Below, in pieces: positions 43,469-55,299 of a stretch of DNA of 64,000 bases. Numbering within the stretch: position 1 is the first letter of the stretch; the number at the start of each line of letters is the position of its first letter. Below the pieces are notes generated by a model. It did not search any database. It was not told the DNA's origin and was given only the letters and a program-made list of their open reading frames with translations. Origin of the DNA: Bisporella sp. PMI_857 (lineage: Eukaryota; Ascomycota; Leotiomycetes; Helotiales; Helotiaceae); assembly GCA_021307315.1 (NCBI GenBank), contig JAJSPD010000117.1, forward strand, positions 29,508-93,507, given 5' to 3'. Both the position numbers and the translations under genes were made by a program.

Positions 43469-44570
43469 ATTATTGTTGCGGGCAAAAACCATTTGTCGTC
43501 ATGGTACGAAAACAGTCAATTGCCGCACGATTGGGTAATTGCAGTTACTGCAAATGGTTGGACAACAAATGAACGAGGTTTAGATTGGATTCAGCATTTT
43601 GATCAGCATACAAAAAGTCGTACGAAAGGTGTATATTGGCTTCTTATTCTTGACGGTCACGAAAGCCATCATTCGACCGATTTTGAGCTTTATTGCAAAA
43701 AACACAATATTATTACATTGTGTATGCCTGCACATTCATCTCATAAGCTTCAGCCACTTGATGTTGGGTGTTTTCGCGCATTAAAACGTTCGTACGGTGC
43801 TGAGATCGAAAAGTTAATGCGCGCACATATTATACATATTTCTAAAGAAGACTTTTTTCCAGCTTTTCACACTGCATTTTGTACGGCAATAACAGAATCT
43901 AATATTCAAGGAGGCTTTCGCGGAACAGGACTTGTGCCGTATAATCCAGAATATGTAATTTCACAGCTTGATATTCGAGTTTCTACGCCAACTCCGCCGC
44001 CAACTTCGTCCGATCTGCCTGCGGCATGGGAGCCAAAAACGCCGCACAACGTGATCGAAGCGCAATCACATACTAAATATGTGAAAGAAAAGATCGTACA
44101 ACATTAAAATAGTTCGCCAACCGCGCTTTTGTCAAGTGTAGATCAGTTTGCTAAAAGTGCAACGCTTGCAATCCACGAATTAGTTTTGTTACGCGAAGAG
44201 AACGCCGCATTGCGCAAAGCAAATGATGAACTTAGTCGGCGTCGTCGTACGAAAAAGCGTCGAATTCAAGAAGGAGGATCACTTAGCTTGCAAAATGCGC
44301 AAGATCTTCAAGCTCAAAGTGATGTTAATATACAATTGCAGGCTGATTTAGCTCAAAGTAGTGGTCGTACGAAAGTTTCCGCACTACAACAACGACGCTG
44401 CAAATCGTGCGGAGAATTTGGTCATAACGTACGAACGTGTCAAAATATTAGAGTAGAACCTGGAGATTCTGAATCTGAATAGTTTTAATTAATTAATTGT
44501 TTAATTGTTGTGTTATTTAAGTTTTAATAAAATGCCAAGAAAAATATTTACATTCGCTTGTGAACTACGT
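43469..44570 (+). pseudogene. 3' half of a Fot1-like transposon (DDE domain)
   Basis: The frame starts abruptly in the DDE domain after an LTR: IIVAGKNHLSSWYENSQLP, TANGWTTNERGLDW, WLLILDGHESHHSTDF (second D) and PAHSSHKLQPLDVGCF (third D). It ends with a coiled coil (LVLLREENAALRKANDEL), a basic patch and a CCHC knuckle CKSCGEFGHNVRTC. One TAA at 44105-44107 interrupts it, compatible with CAA to TAA; the frame is otherwise open for ~340 codons. The right edge GAACTACGT/TA is the same terminus as at 3301. The HTH half of the family is the separate relic at 2752-3301. Confidence 0.85.
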
Positions 44571-44572
44571 TA

Positions 44573-44668
44573 ATAATTTCGATTTGCGATTTGTAATTTG
44601 ATCAATTATTATGTTTGATTACCTCATTTCGCGTTTTCCGACGAAGGTCGTTATATCATGCCATACCG
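44573..44668 (+). repeat. Orphan terminal arm of the fold-back element family
   Basis: ATTTCGATTTGCGATTTG.. through GGTCGTTATATCATGCCATA matches one arm of the fold-back element at 59514-60165. It directly follows the Fot1-like terminus. 44669-45416 shows no gene beyond a possible promoter for the next one. Confidence 0.7.
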
Positions 44669-45416
44669 GTACTAAGCTGAATATCTAAAATTGATTAATG
44701 AATTGAATAATTGAATAATTTTGTTATCACACTGGCCATCTGAAATCTGATAAATCTTTAACAATGAAGACGTGAATACATATAAGCAACAAGTAGTATG
44801 TACCATTACAAGGAGACAGGAAGTGAGCTCAGTGCCGTTGCGTGACAAACCCGCCACGCACATATTAATTAATTACTTGTTGACACCCCACCGATCAATG
44901 ATGCAAAACATTTGCCTGGCCTTGGCGGCAAGTTTCCCGAGATGACTGCAGGGTTGCAAGATGATGATCCGTGATGACATTAATCTGGGTCCCGACTTTG
45001 AGATTGTGAAGTCTGTACATTCATGGGAGGAGTCTGGTTGCTGACAGCCGATTGTAGGCTAAACACGAAAGGAAAAGCCGTCTCACCTGCTTGATGACAT
45101 ACAGGTCTTAATATCGATGTTCCTAATTGATCGATATCATTGATGCAATGGAAAATGATGAACTCCTCTCGTGATGTCATCGTCGACCAGATAGGGTAAG
45201 AAGAAATTGGAATGGGTGTACATACCGTAATACCGTACCGTATAAGCTTAAGGATAATGGTCAATATCCATAGCTGCTGCCGGCAGTAGTTTGGCTGAAT
45301 TGACTGCTGACTGCTGGCTCCATCTATTTAATGTCAACACTCTGTCTAACCTTTATATCCAGATATTCTGTATCTCTTCCTGGACAATCTATCGAAACAA
45401 TGAATGCTCTCCCTAA

Positions 45417-46274
45417 AGCCATATTGAGCTTGCCATCAGCGAATTCCGTAAAGGGGAACGATACCATAAAACAGAGTCTATATTCTCAGCTGATTTTGAT
45501 CATGCTTTGATAAGTTACGCCGAAGGCAATTTCACTATTTGCGCATCAATACTGATCAAATGCTTTCGAATAGCAGAAAATGAATTACGTCGGGAGGACT
45601 ATAAAGTCTGTCGGCCGTTGCGCTCCATTGAAGTCCACCAAGGCGGAGGCACTGTTTGGGACCAAAGCGAGAATGCATATTACCTAGGGATTATGATCGA
45701 CACTCTTCACGATGCTTCGATCGTTATGCTACTGGCTAATAGTCCTTATTCTCCCGGTCAAGATATTTTTGCGATAGAGCATTCTTTGAAAACGACCACA
45801 GATTATTTATTAGACAGAGTCAAGAGGCATGAGGCAAATACCCCCATCAGTAATTTGTTACCTCTGAAGGACCCTCTAGGGGAAGCTTTAGAAGCTGCGG
45901 ATACAACAAGAAATGCAGCTTTCATAATGGGTCAAATCTGTTTACGAAAGATCAGATTGTCTCATTTGAATCGATTAGAAAGCCAGGAGATAGAAAATAA
46001 AATTGCTGGCATGATATGTGTGATAACGCTTGCTAGCGACGACCAAAACTGGAAATCCAAGTACGGACTTTCAAGCCTTCAGAGCGCAAGGAAATTAGCC
46101 CATGGTCGAGCTGCTAGTGGGCTATTTCGTGGTAGTATCTGGATAAAGCATTGCGCAGATGCGTTTAAGGCGGTGGGTGATTCGGAGAATTGCGACAGGC
46201 GTGAGAAGAGAGTGATGACGATAAGGACACAGATAATGAGTTGGACGAAGAGAACTAACCAACATCCCTACTGA
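45417..46274 (+). CDS. Hypothetical protein, start unresolved
   Basis: An open frame of ~285 codons reads IELAISEFRKGERYHKTESI, FSADFDHALISYAEGNFTIC, REDYKVCRPLRSIEVHQGGG, NAYYLGIMIDTLHDASIVML and ends KRTNQHPY. It is helix-rich and has no signal peptide. There is no in-frame ATG near the 5' end. The ATG at 45401 is in another frame, so an intron or a 1-bp frameshift close to 45415 is likely. I recognise no family. No RIP-type stops are seen. 46275-46477 is spacer. Confidence 0.5.
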   Translation, partial: SHIELAISEFRKGERYHKTESIFSADFDHALISYAEGNFTICASILIKCFRIAENELRREDYKVCRPLRSIEVHQGGGTVWDQSENAYYLGIMIDTLHDASIVMLLANSPYSPGQDIFAIEHSLKTTTDYLLDRVKRHEANTPISNLLPLKDPLGEALEAADTTRNAAFIMGQICLRKIRLSHLNRLESQEIENKIAGMICVITLASDDQNWKSKYGLSSLQSARKLAHGRAASGLFRGSIWIKHCADAFKAVGDSENCDRREKRVMTIRTQIMSWTKRTNQHPY

Positions 46275-47682
46275 GAAGAGACATAGGCCAGATTATGTGG
46301 GTTTAAGGAGTTATTGATCTATTTTAAAAACCGTACTTGTAGATTAACGTTATACTGTATAACTATGTTGCGTTGTGAACATGAATTCAATAAATTGTAT
46401 TTAAGCTCGTACAGTCTCTGTGTGCGTTTCATTTACCTGGCCCCTCGCCTTAGGTTGAAGTCCGAACTGATGGTATAAGTCCGTGCACCCCCTTCCGTGC
46501 ACCCAAATTTAGGCGATTTTCAGACCGCCACTCCGACATATTCGGTTTTTTCTTCAACGCCTTTTCTTTGAATTACTTCAAATTTTGGATTTTGCATCTC
46601 AAGTCAATAATGCCTCAATATACTGAAGACGACTTAGCTTTGGCTATTAAAGATATTGCAAATGGCAAGTCCCAGAGAGCTGCTGCTCGGGAGTAGGGGG
46701 TCTATTGCAGCCGAAATTTTGCAAAGGCTATCAGGAGTTCAAGAAGACCACTTAGCTAATTGGGTTCTTACTCAAGAGGCTTTAGGGGTTCCTTTAACTC
46801 ATGCTCAAATTAAAGAATTTGCCCAACGCCTTTTAATTATCAAAGGAGACGACAAACCACTTGGAAAACGTTGGATGCAAGCTTTCTTAAAACGCAACCC
46901 GATTCTTAAGACCAAAAGGTTCCGGAATATTGATTCTCAGCGTATCAATGGAGCTACTACTCATATAATTAAGTCCTGGTTCCAGCGGCTTTCAATTCCT
47001 CAAATTCAAGCTATTAAGCCTGAAAATCGGTGGAATATGGACGAATCCGGTATTATGGAAGGTTTTGGAGTAAATGGACTAGTAGTTGGAAGTGCTGAAA
47101 AGCGTTCTATTCAAAAGAAACAGCCTGGGTCTCGTGCTTGGACATCATTTATTGAGTGCATTTCAGCAGTCGGAAAAGCTCTTACTCCATTAGTAATCTT
47201 TAAAGGAAAAACAGTCCAACAACAATGGTTTCCTGAAGACCTTACTCCTATACGAAGGTTGGCAATTTACATCCACCGAAAATGCCTGGACTTCAGATAA
47301 TACAGCTATAGAATGGCTCCAAAAGGTGTTTCTCCCTCAAACCGACACTATAGAGCCTAGACTCCTTATTCTAGACGGCCATGGAAGTCATGAAACCACC
47401 GAATTCATGTATTTGTGCTATCAGCATAATATATACCTTTTATTCTTGCCTGCTCATAGCTCTCATGTGCTTCAACCTTTAGATCTTTCGGTTTTTTCTT
47501 CCCTCAAAAGTCACTACCGGAAAGAAGCCGGATATTTGAGCCTTTTAACCGATTCTAGCCCAATTGGAAAGCAAAATTTCTTAAACTGCTACCAAAAAGC
47601 TAGGAAAGAGGCTTTAACTGCCAAAATCATTAAGAATGGGTGGAAAGCAACTGGTCTTTGGCCAAAATCTATAGCAAAACCC

Positions 47683-47941
47683 TGTAACAACCGGTATGCC
47701 CAAGGTGCGGCACGAAGGTCATGGCGCAGGAGCAAGGGATGATGATCAGGGTATGAGGGGTTTCAGAGCCGATACGGAGGAGAGTCGGAGTCGCCTATAT
47801 AAAGGCCTGCTCCTACTCTCTACAATGGTTCCTCATGTTTTTGTATCCTTCGTAGGTAGACCTATAAGGCAATCACCATCAGCCTATTGTACGCACTCCC
47901 ACATGCCTCTATTCTAGCCCGTGATTCCTTGCGTCGTTAAA
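47683..47941 (+). mobile_element. Nested solo LTR 1, TSD AACCC
   Basis: 259 bp, TGTAACAACCGG.. to GTCGTTAAA, flanked by AACCC (47678-47682, 47942-47946). The ends TGTAAC/GTTAAA look like the TGTAAC/GTTACA pair with one C-to-A change. Internal sequence differs from the TGTAACAG LTRs, so it is a distinct family. Confidence 0.75.
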
Positions 47942-48126
47942 AACCCCTTATGAGCCCTTTACTCCTGGAGAATAGCAATATTGCTAAAGAAACCCCTCGG
48001 ACTGTGCAAAGCTCGATTAAGGGTTCTAAAGTCGATTGGGATCAAACTATTTGGTCTACGCCTAAAAAATCGACTGAGATCAAAGCCCAGGCAGCTGAGT
48101 TTCAAATGCTTCAGAACCAAGGTCAT

Positions 48127-48497
48127 TGTAACAGCCAGAGTCGGTTAGGGATGGTTTACAGGCCACAATCAGTTTAAGGATGGTTTACAGGCCACAATCG
48201 GTTTAAGGAAGGTTTACACTAAACCATCGGTTAGAAATGGTTTACAGCAGCACAGGTCGGTTTAGGTCGGCTACAGGCTTCCCTACAGAAGTCGGCATAC
48301 AGCGCTGCTAAACCTCGCTAGAGGATATAAGGAACAGCTAGAGCTCTTTGGAGAAGAGCAAGCTTGAGTTCTTTTCTCTCCTGTTAGACTTACAAGCATA
48401 CTTCTGATATCAATCCATCACTGTTACAACCACAGCGCTTGTTACGTGTTCTCACCTGTTATATTGCAATCCCTCCTGCTGCCCTCTCACTGTTACA
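48127..48497 (+). mobile_element. Nested solo LTR 2, TGTAACAG family, TSD GTCAT
   Basis: 371 bp, TGTAACAGCCAGAGTCGG to CACTGTTACA, flanked by GTCAT (48122-48126, 48498-48502). The 5' part carries four degenerate GGTTTAAGGATGGTTTACAG-like tandem units. Removing it restores the transposase frame QGHPTQRLLFRK. Confidence 0.92.
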
Positions 48498-48842
48498 GTC
48501 ATCCGACGCAAAGACTTTTATTTCGGAAGATTATAAAGGGTTTTAAAAAACAAGAGAGTATTTTAACAGACCATGAGCTTAAAATCCACTCTTTAGAAGT
48601 TCAATTAGAGAAGGCTAGGCCTAAAAAAAGAAGGAAGGTTAGGACTAGTCCAAATTCCAAGTTTGCAGGGATTAAAGATATATATAAGCGGCGCAAAATG
48701 AGGCTATAGGGGTCAGGAATGAAGAATAATAAGAAGAAGTCTCTAGTTTATCTGATTCAACAATAGATTGTCTTGTGGTTATGTAATTCATAGGGGTTAT
48801 TTTATTTTGAGTAGGTGCACGGAAGGGGGGTGCACGGACTTA

Positions 48843-49984
48843 AGTATGTTCGTGTTTACAGTATCTATGAAAGCAGATACAACTAACTTAAGTTATATGT
48901 AACTCAGTCAAGGTCGCATCTTTCACTTCCGGAATTGATAAATATCTCGCTGCAACAGGAAGAGTAGCCAGTTGTCACAGACCAATTCCCTGTGTTGATG
49001 AGGTCTTGGAGATAGAAACCCGTTTCAAAGTCATCACTGGCGGCCACCCGCTGAATGTATATACCGGGCCAAACATGCTTTAAACGTAAAGGGGATTGGA
49101 GAGGTAGAGCACCAATACTGTACACACAGGGGTCGGTGTTGAGGTGCAGACCTTGGGTCAATCAGTCCCAAATACTTTGTCTTAGTAGGTTAAACTATCT
49201 GGATGATATGTAACAGACAAGGAGGGTAAAAGAGTCCACAGACGGTCCTTATGAAATATTTAAGGCTTTGAAACAAGCCAAGGAGCTATGCTAAGTCACC
49301 TAGACAGCCGCTGATGTCGAGCAACTAAATCTGGTTTGCACCCAATCTGGCGATCCCATGCCGCAGTCCGTGAACCCACCAGCCACACGGCTATGCGCTG
49401 GGTCTCGACCAACGCAACCTTGCGCTGTAGCCTGGGGAAACAGCACTTCATCCCGTTTCAATCTCAACGATCCATATGCCCGGAGACGGTCATATCTCCC
49501 CGACCTAGGTTGTTAAGGCCTATGTAAGTCATGTGAGTAGTCACCTACATGGTACAAATTAGGATTGGTCTTAGTCTAGATTATTTTATATATAACACAT
49601 TTATATGCTTTAGAATGAATCAAAGTTTCTCACTTCAATACAGGTGAACGCCATAACAGTCTAAAGTTCCACAACTTGAAATCAGCGCAGCTAAGTAGTG
49701 ATGCGAAATCTGACCCCACTTGCCGTGGCACTAAAAATGCTTGGCTAGATTCGATGGCGATGATGATTCAGGGGCTCGCTTGTGGCGAGGCACTGGCGAT
49801 AAGCTATTGAACAAAAAGAGCATATAAATTGATTATTGAAATATTACGAGGAGAACTAGCCATATCTATAATCCCACTAGACTAGGCAGCAGTCAAAGGA
49901 TCAACTAAAGAACCAGCTGGGAAGAATGACAATCACGTGACTTCCTCATATTCCAACATAAGCAGGGTCGACAATGAGGATTAG
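48843..49984. other. Spacer, no gene supported
   Basis: A minus-strand frame at 48904-49161 (ending GYSSCCSEIFINSGSERCDL) has a cysteine-rich tail but no start, signal peptide or splice partners that I can fix. Nothing else recognised. Confidence 0.35.
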
Positions 49985-50643
49985 TCAAGCGGAGAGAAGC
50001 AAGCGTATTAGCACAACTCCGTACAGGAATGGCACGACTGAACGGATATCTTCACCGGATTGGAGCAGCGGAATCTGACCAATGTGCCTGCGGACAGGCA
50101 ACAGAAACTGTCAAGCACTTCCTTTTCAGATGCACGAGATGGGACGCATACCGAACGCAAATGTTAGCACACACAGACACCAGAAGAGGCAACCTCTCCT
50201 TCTACCTGGGAGGGAAAGCTCCATCTGACCCGGAGAAATGGACACCAAATATAGACGCGGTTCGAACAACGATCAAGTTCGATATTGCCACAGGACGTTT
50301 GGACATGGAGATAGAACAGGCAGTCAACACGTCACAACAGTAAATCACATCTCATTCTCTCACCCCGACTAACCCCCAGCACCCTCGTGTCCCCAGCAGG
50401 TCTCGCTTCAGTCGCCAACGATAGGACATTGAACACTTGGAGGAATAATCTTCAAGCTCACTTGCTACTAACCACACGCGAGACCCCGTTTGATTAAGGC
50501 AGTTATTTGAAAGTGGAAATTATTGGAAGAGGCATTTCTGTATGGGCTTCAGGAGGTTATAGAAACACTGAACGAAGTGGATTATGTAATATAGACCAGG
50601 CCCTTTAGGTTTACAACCGGGCGAATAAACCCCATCATCATCA
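49985..50643 (+). pseudogene. Tad-like LINE, copy 3 (3' end only)
   Basis: Begins at KRREASVLAQLRTGMARLNG, includes the CCHC knuckle CACGQATETVKHFLFRC, and continues through the 3' UTR also present at 5346-5640. The tail AATAAACCCCATCATCATCA is again a trinucleotide-type repeat. Severely 5'-truncated, with an open residual frame. Confidence 0.9.
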
Positions 50644-50751
50644 TGAGGATTAGCCAATGTGAGGAAGCGAGGGGACGCCATGACCTTTATTGCTCATGTT
50701 TGGTGCGAATAGTTGTTAAAGGGGTGAAAGAGGAAGGGTTGATGGTTATAC

Positions 50752-51578
50752 TGTACTGTACAATCACGTGTCAGGAGTGATCGAAATTCATACTTCTGTA
50801 TTACAATGGCTACAACTCATGTAATCATTGCCCATAAAACATCCCCAGACTCCTACACTTGTTCTTCCTGACTTAAATGAAGGCTTGAGGTTTTGTCAAG
50901 ACATTCTTCTCCTGGACAGCGTGTAATCCACCAGTTTCTGCCATCATATCCAGTTTCAAAAGTGGATTCGTCTGACCATAAAACTAAGCCCCAATTTCTT
51001 TTCTTTTTGGCCCTTCCAAAGACTATTCTTCTCTTTTGATGTGCAGGCTTGAGCCAAGGCTCCGACGAGTACGTCCGTGAGCTTTGTTGTACTTTTTGAG
51101 GGGTTTTCGGACTAGCCGTCTAGAAAGTTGCTTTCCTGACTTGGAGGGCATTGCAAGGGCGGCTAGACATGCTCTAGTATCAGTAGCAGCATGGCGTACT
51201 AGCTTCCCTTCAGCTTGAACAGTAAGTTTGGGCTTAGTTCCAGGCCTAGTCTTGTTCTTAGATCGGTCGGTGCCAGTACTGTACTAGCTTTTGCTCTTGT
51301 AATATATCGTGGCAGGTAGTGCGGGTAGGTTTTTAAGGCGTCCGTTAGCACTGATAGTTTTGCCGGCCAAATACCAGGTCCATACGGCTCTCCGCTGTTC
51401 TATAGTAGTCTCTCGACCTGAGGTTTTAGGCTTGGAAGGCATATTTGTAGAATTGAAGGAATAGAGGGAATAGAGCGGCTATATAGCCATAGAAAGGAGA
51501 TGATGGGGTTGTCCCGATTAGGATTTTAATCTCGATGAAATGTCGATCACTTCCGACACGTGAATTGTACTGTACAAG
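50752..51578 (-). mobile_element. Tc1/mariner element, internally deleted
   Basis: Ends near TACTGTACAATCACGTGTC (left) and the inverted TACAGTACAATTCACGTGTC (right) match over ~38 bp. On the minus strand, ATG 51442 opens MPSKPKTSGRETTIEQRRAV with WYLAGKTIS, a Tc1-type HTH, then broken frames with KLSRRLVRKPLKKYNKAHGR and VLWSDESTFETGYDGRNWW, which includes the first catalytic D. The rest of the DDE/D domain is missing. About 830 bp against 1.2-1.8 kb for intact relatives. Confidence 0.75.
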
Positions 51579-52029
51579 GTTTAGGCTGGAGAATTCCCGT
51601 GCATGGTATTCAGGATCCACGATCCAGGATGACGAAGAGTCTATAGATGAAGAAGATGAGGAAGACAGCACTGACGCCTGTAAGGACTCTATCATGCGCG
51701 AAAAAACTAAACCTATGCAATATATCCCTCCTTTGGGACACACTTCTTGGTAGACTAAAATGATCTAATTTGCATACCGTACAAATCTCTTTCAAGGCTT
51801 TTGGAAGACTGGTTGTAGCTTCTCCCTTGCGCTAAAGCTTTGAGATCTCTTGGCAGTACAATTTACAGATTCTGACTGAGTTTAGTGGTGCGAATCTTGC
51901 CTTATCCTCTTCAAGCGCAAGTAGAGCCGGCAGCAGGGCTACACGGCGTTGCCTCTGCGGGAAGAAATCTCTCTCCTCATTTGGTCGAAATCAAGCAATC
52001 CCCAAAACCGTACTCGACGAGAGTCGACT
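51579..52029. other. Spacer, no gene seen
   Basis: A short acidic plus-strand frame (51535-51753) lacks support as a gene. Nothing else recognised. Confidence 0.4.
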
Positions 52030-52870
52030 CAAATATCTTGAGAGCGGTGAGAACAAGATGCTAATTTACCGTGGCATAATCAATGTCAGGTCCGCCCTTC
52101 GCGACCCCTTTCGACTATCGTGGTAATGAAGCATGAAGGAGGCACTAATTGACGACTTACGAGACTACCTACATCCTCATACACGGCGGTGGTATAGCAA
52201 TTACGGAATCCCATATCGGAGGAGTTACCTCCTCTATGGTCCCCCTGGCACCGGGAAAGTAGCTTGACTTTTGCAGTTGCCAGCCATTTCAAACCGAGAA
52301 TATATCCCTCAATACGGTGGCTACGAATGAGCAGAATCTGAGTACACAGCTTGCGGGGTTGCCAAAGCGCCGCGTTGTTCTGCTCGAGGACATCGACCAT
52401 GCAGAGTTGACCCACACACGTCAAATTCCGACACCTGCCAGACCTGATCAACTTGTGGAGATAACAAAACCGGAACAATCTAGGCAAATGACTCCTATGG
52501 CGGCCGAATCTCGTTGTCTGCACTTTTAAATGTCATGATGGCATGGCGTCACAAGAGGGTTGGGTCTGGTCATGACGATGCGCTCATCTGGCCTGGCCGT
52601 GTTGACATGAAAGTAAAATTTGACCTTTACGTCATCTTCAGTGGCCATGTCGCTGTTCCGTAATATCTCCACCATCGAGGGAGATATTACTAAATGACGA
52701 CGACTAGTAAAGTTGAACAGTTAGTTAGAGAGGAGGATGCAGGTGGAATTTGAAGAGGAGAAGTGGAACAAGCAGGTCTGCGACGAGCGCGAGAAATATG
52801 AAGAGAGAATGAATAGGCTTGCGCAAGAATTACAGTTTGGTTCCCGCAGACACCTTCAGCCCTGCAGAAG
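52030..52870 (+). pseudogene. BCS1-like AAA ATPase relic
   Basis: Fungal BCS1-like proteins are AAA ATPases, the founder being a mitochondrial inner-membrane translocase for the Rieske protein. Broken frames read KEALIDDLRDYLHPHTRRWY, NYGIPYRRSYLLYGPPGTGK (Walker A at ~52239-52260), KRRVVLLEDIDHAE (Walker B), then ISLSALLNV and DALIWPGRVDMKVKFDL (the R-finger region), with stops and frame changes in between. A charged C-terminal stretch MQVEFEEEKWNKQVCDEREK follows near 52736. The N-terminal BCS1 domain is absent. Pseudogene. 52871-53371 shows nothing else. Confidence 0.8.
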
Positions 52871-53371
52871 TATAGCAATTCCTCCTGAGGCATAAGAGAT
52901 GTCCTGAAAGAACTTTTGCCACAAGCTGTGGAACGGGTTGCTATGAGGGCAGAACCGAGTGGGGGAGGAAGATCAGCAGCAGCAACTAAGCTGTCACTAC
53001 TCCATCTCCTACGGCTTGACCAGCACCACCACCCATCACTCTGATATTTAGTCGAAGATATGGGCAATCAGGTAGAGTCATGAGTAACCTTGACACCACC
53101 CTCGTAGGATTGCCTTTCTCTGTCTGACCGAGTTTGTTAAGTTATTAATCCTTTGATCCTAAAGATATTACGCCCAACTTTCTGGATAATATAAAATATG
53201 AATCCATACTAGGCTTCGTAACTTATTCATGTACTTATAAAATGCTCTTGGTACTGTACTGTACAGAGTGCCTAACTTATCTATTTTCAATAAAAAATCA
53301 AAAGATCTGCGTGACCTCACCCACTGAGCTATTTTAACTCCATTCCAACCCCCGTCATCAGTTTTCCGCTA

Positions 53372-53913
53372 CTACATCCATAGCGTTGCGACAGCAGATC
53401 CTACATCACGTAGTAGGTCGGTTGAATCTGGTAAGATAGCCTGCCGGGGAATCATTTCGTCAACTGGGAGCAACTCAGAATTTGCTTTGCCCAAGCCCCT
53501 CGCTCTATTTTCCTCTCTTGCTAGCGTCTGCAGTAACAGGGATTGAACATGCAAGATTCCCATGGCATGTTGTACTTCATCGGAGAAGCTGCGTCGTAGC
53601 TCCAAGGACCTTTTTCGTTGAACTGTTTCAATTAGCTTCTCCTGGCGATAGAATTGCCTACGACGTTCCCAGCCACGACGGTGGCTTGTGCGCGCTTGAA
53701 ACCGCTTCCGTGGCTTAGAACCTTCTTCTGTGATCCGTATATATGGGACACTTCATGGAGAGACACATGTTGGAGCTCCAGCTCGTCTGAACGGTTTCGT
53801 TCCTCTGATTTGATCTCACCTAATAGTGAGACATCTAGAAGGATACTCCGAATCCACTCTTGCTTTGAGGAGTCTCGCATGTTATCATTAAATCTAGAAG
53901 GTGACTGGGTCAC
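53372..53913 (-). pseudogene. Unknown gene fragment related to 15240-15665
   Basis: Open frame MTQSPSRFNDNMRDSSKQEW .. NRSDELELQHVSLHEV .. GNSIARRS is followed, after one frame change near 53630, by ELRRSFSDEVQHAMGILHVQ, RARGLGKANSELLPV and DLLRDVGSAVATLWM. The 15.2 kb relic preserves the same order of blocks. No domain recognised; helix-rich. It lies just downstream of the BCS1-like relic on the other strand. 53914-54234 holds nothing else. Confidence 0.5.
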
Positions 53914-54234
53914 CTCTTGAATCGCGGAAACGAATCGATACCCAGACCCAAAATTTTAATGCCGATATACGGGAGTGTTCGACGTATCAAGGTGTAAAAT
54001 TACTCGCGAGAGTTTGGGGCTTGGGAATTTTCTAGATTGACTCACCACCTATCAACGAGGTTCTTTGGTTATTTGACGGAATGCTGGGGGCCGTCCTTGT
54101 CAATATCCGACCTTCGCGTATACTTTCGTTTGAACTAAATATAGTTCTTCATACTGATGACCTGGTGTCATCAACCAAAGCGGAGGCATAAAACAATGAT
54201 ATTGTGGAGTACGATATGCCAGCAGTCGTGAAGA

Positions 54235-54642
54235 ATGAATGCCCATTTAAAGAACACGCCAGATGTCGCCAATCACAGGATCAAACAAATTAAAGATGGA
54301 TCTAGCATGAGAATGACGTTGTTTTCTCAAACGGTGGAAGTCGAGGCAAAATTCTTGGGCGACATGCACAATCTTAAGGAGCGCCAAATCCATCGAGATG
54401 CGGGACAAATATCCATGTCGGGTGATATCACTGTCACTCCAGGCTTCACAATGTGTCTTGTTCGCAACATGTTTGAATTGGGCGAAAATAGGGTTGTTGC
54501 GCTTGAGTTGACTCCCGCTGACGATAACGCGGAAGAGCTATTCGCGAACTTAGTGGAATTACTGAGTCCCCTACCAATATTGACATCGATAAAGATGAAT
54601 ATCGTGGACATGATCGCCTTCAGGACATTCAGCTTACGATAG
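54235..54642 (+). CDS. Hypothetical protein (135 residues)
   Basis: ATG 54235 opens MNAHLKNTPDVANHRIKQIK. Later blocks are MTLFSQTVEVEAKFLGDMHN, GDITVTPGFTMCLVRNMFEL, ALELTPADDNAEELFANLVE and a Leu/Ile-rich end. There is no signal peptide or recognisable domain, and the N-terminus may be missing. Frame length and composition suggest coding, but no second copy or splice site supports it. 54643-55299 shows only short unsupported frames. Confidence 0.35.
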   Translation: MNAHLKNTPDVANHRIKQIKDGSSMRMTLFSQTVEVEAKFLGDMHNLKERQIHRDAGQISMSGDITVTPGFTMCLVRNMFELGENRVVALELTPADDNAEELFANLVELLSPLPILTSIKMNIVDMIAFRTFSLR

Positions 54643-55299
54643 GGTGGATTATAATTGCGGAATTGTCAAGAGTATTTGGTGTCTCAATTTGATGGAGGTT
54701 ATATTGTGACTCTACCTGCAGGCAATGGGATGATTCCAGACGTCCTTGGCTGCATCGAAGGGTTGCCTCAAAACCGACTCCGACCGCTCTTACTTCTACT
54801 TCTCTGCATCAAAGAGTGAAAGACATCATACTGAGAACGGCGGATGGAACTTTCATAATTGCATGGTATTTTATTAGGAAGATGGTGAACGTCGAGACAT
54901 ATATTGCTGAATAAGTTACATGTCAGCCGTATAGCATAGGTGTTGTTCCCTGCTGCCGTTACCTTATATCTCGGGTTGCTTTATGATGCCTCTCTTTGTA
55001 ATATTAACAAATTCTATTCTAGTTATATCAGTCAACTTTTTGCGTGCAGCATTGACTTTCGCGTGGGTGATCAGAAATTGATGAAAATAAGAGCTTCCTA
55101 GGTTTGACTGCTCATCGTGGTCAGGCAATGGAATGGGATTATCTGGCGGGTTTTCCACTGCAGTGGCCCAATCGTGAGTCCATAATGTGTCGGCTATATC
55201 ATGTTTTGCGCTGGTAATATCGCCCCACTAGGAAATGAGAGAGATCAGGATTAGCCTGTCGACCCTCTACTACATTCATCGCTTGGGATAAAAAATAAC

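Larger units (their letters stand above)
46611..48709 (+). pseudogene. Pogo-like transposase of element B
   Basis: Starts MPQYTEDDLALAIKDIANGK (HTH), then TAG and a frameshift after RAAARE near 46695. The CENP-B-like part (NWVLTQEALGVPLTHAQIKE; LGKRWMQAFLKRNPILKTKR) and first D (ENRWNMDESGIMEG) are in one frame to ~47240, where a second frameshift follows WFPEDL. LLILDGHGSHETTEF and LPAHSSHVLQPLDLSVF carry the other two D residues. LTR insertions at codons KP|L and GH|P interrupt the C-terminal part; across each the reading resumes in frame. The C-terminus is basic (KKRRKVRTS). Inactive on four counts. Confidence 0.9.
46478..48840 (+). mobile_element. Pogo-like DNA transposon B with two nested solo LTRs
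   Basis: Termini AGTCCGTGCACCCCC, with CCGTGCACC repeated a second time after a short spacer, are inverted at both ends. TA flanks the element (46476-46477, 48841-48842). Two solo LTRs (47683-47941, 48127-48497) sit inside. Without them it would be ~1.72 kb, a size normal for Fot1/pogo. Confidence 0.9.

Noticed and set aside
49330..49420. tRNA-like stretch (TGGCTGGTGGGTTCACGG on the minus strand)
   Set aside because: Resembles an A box followed by a weak B box, but no cloverleaf with paired acceptor and anticodon stems could be drawn.
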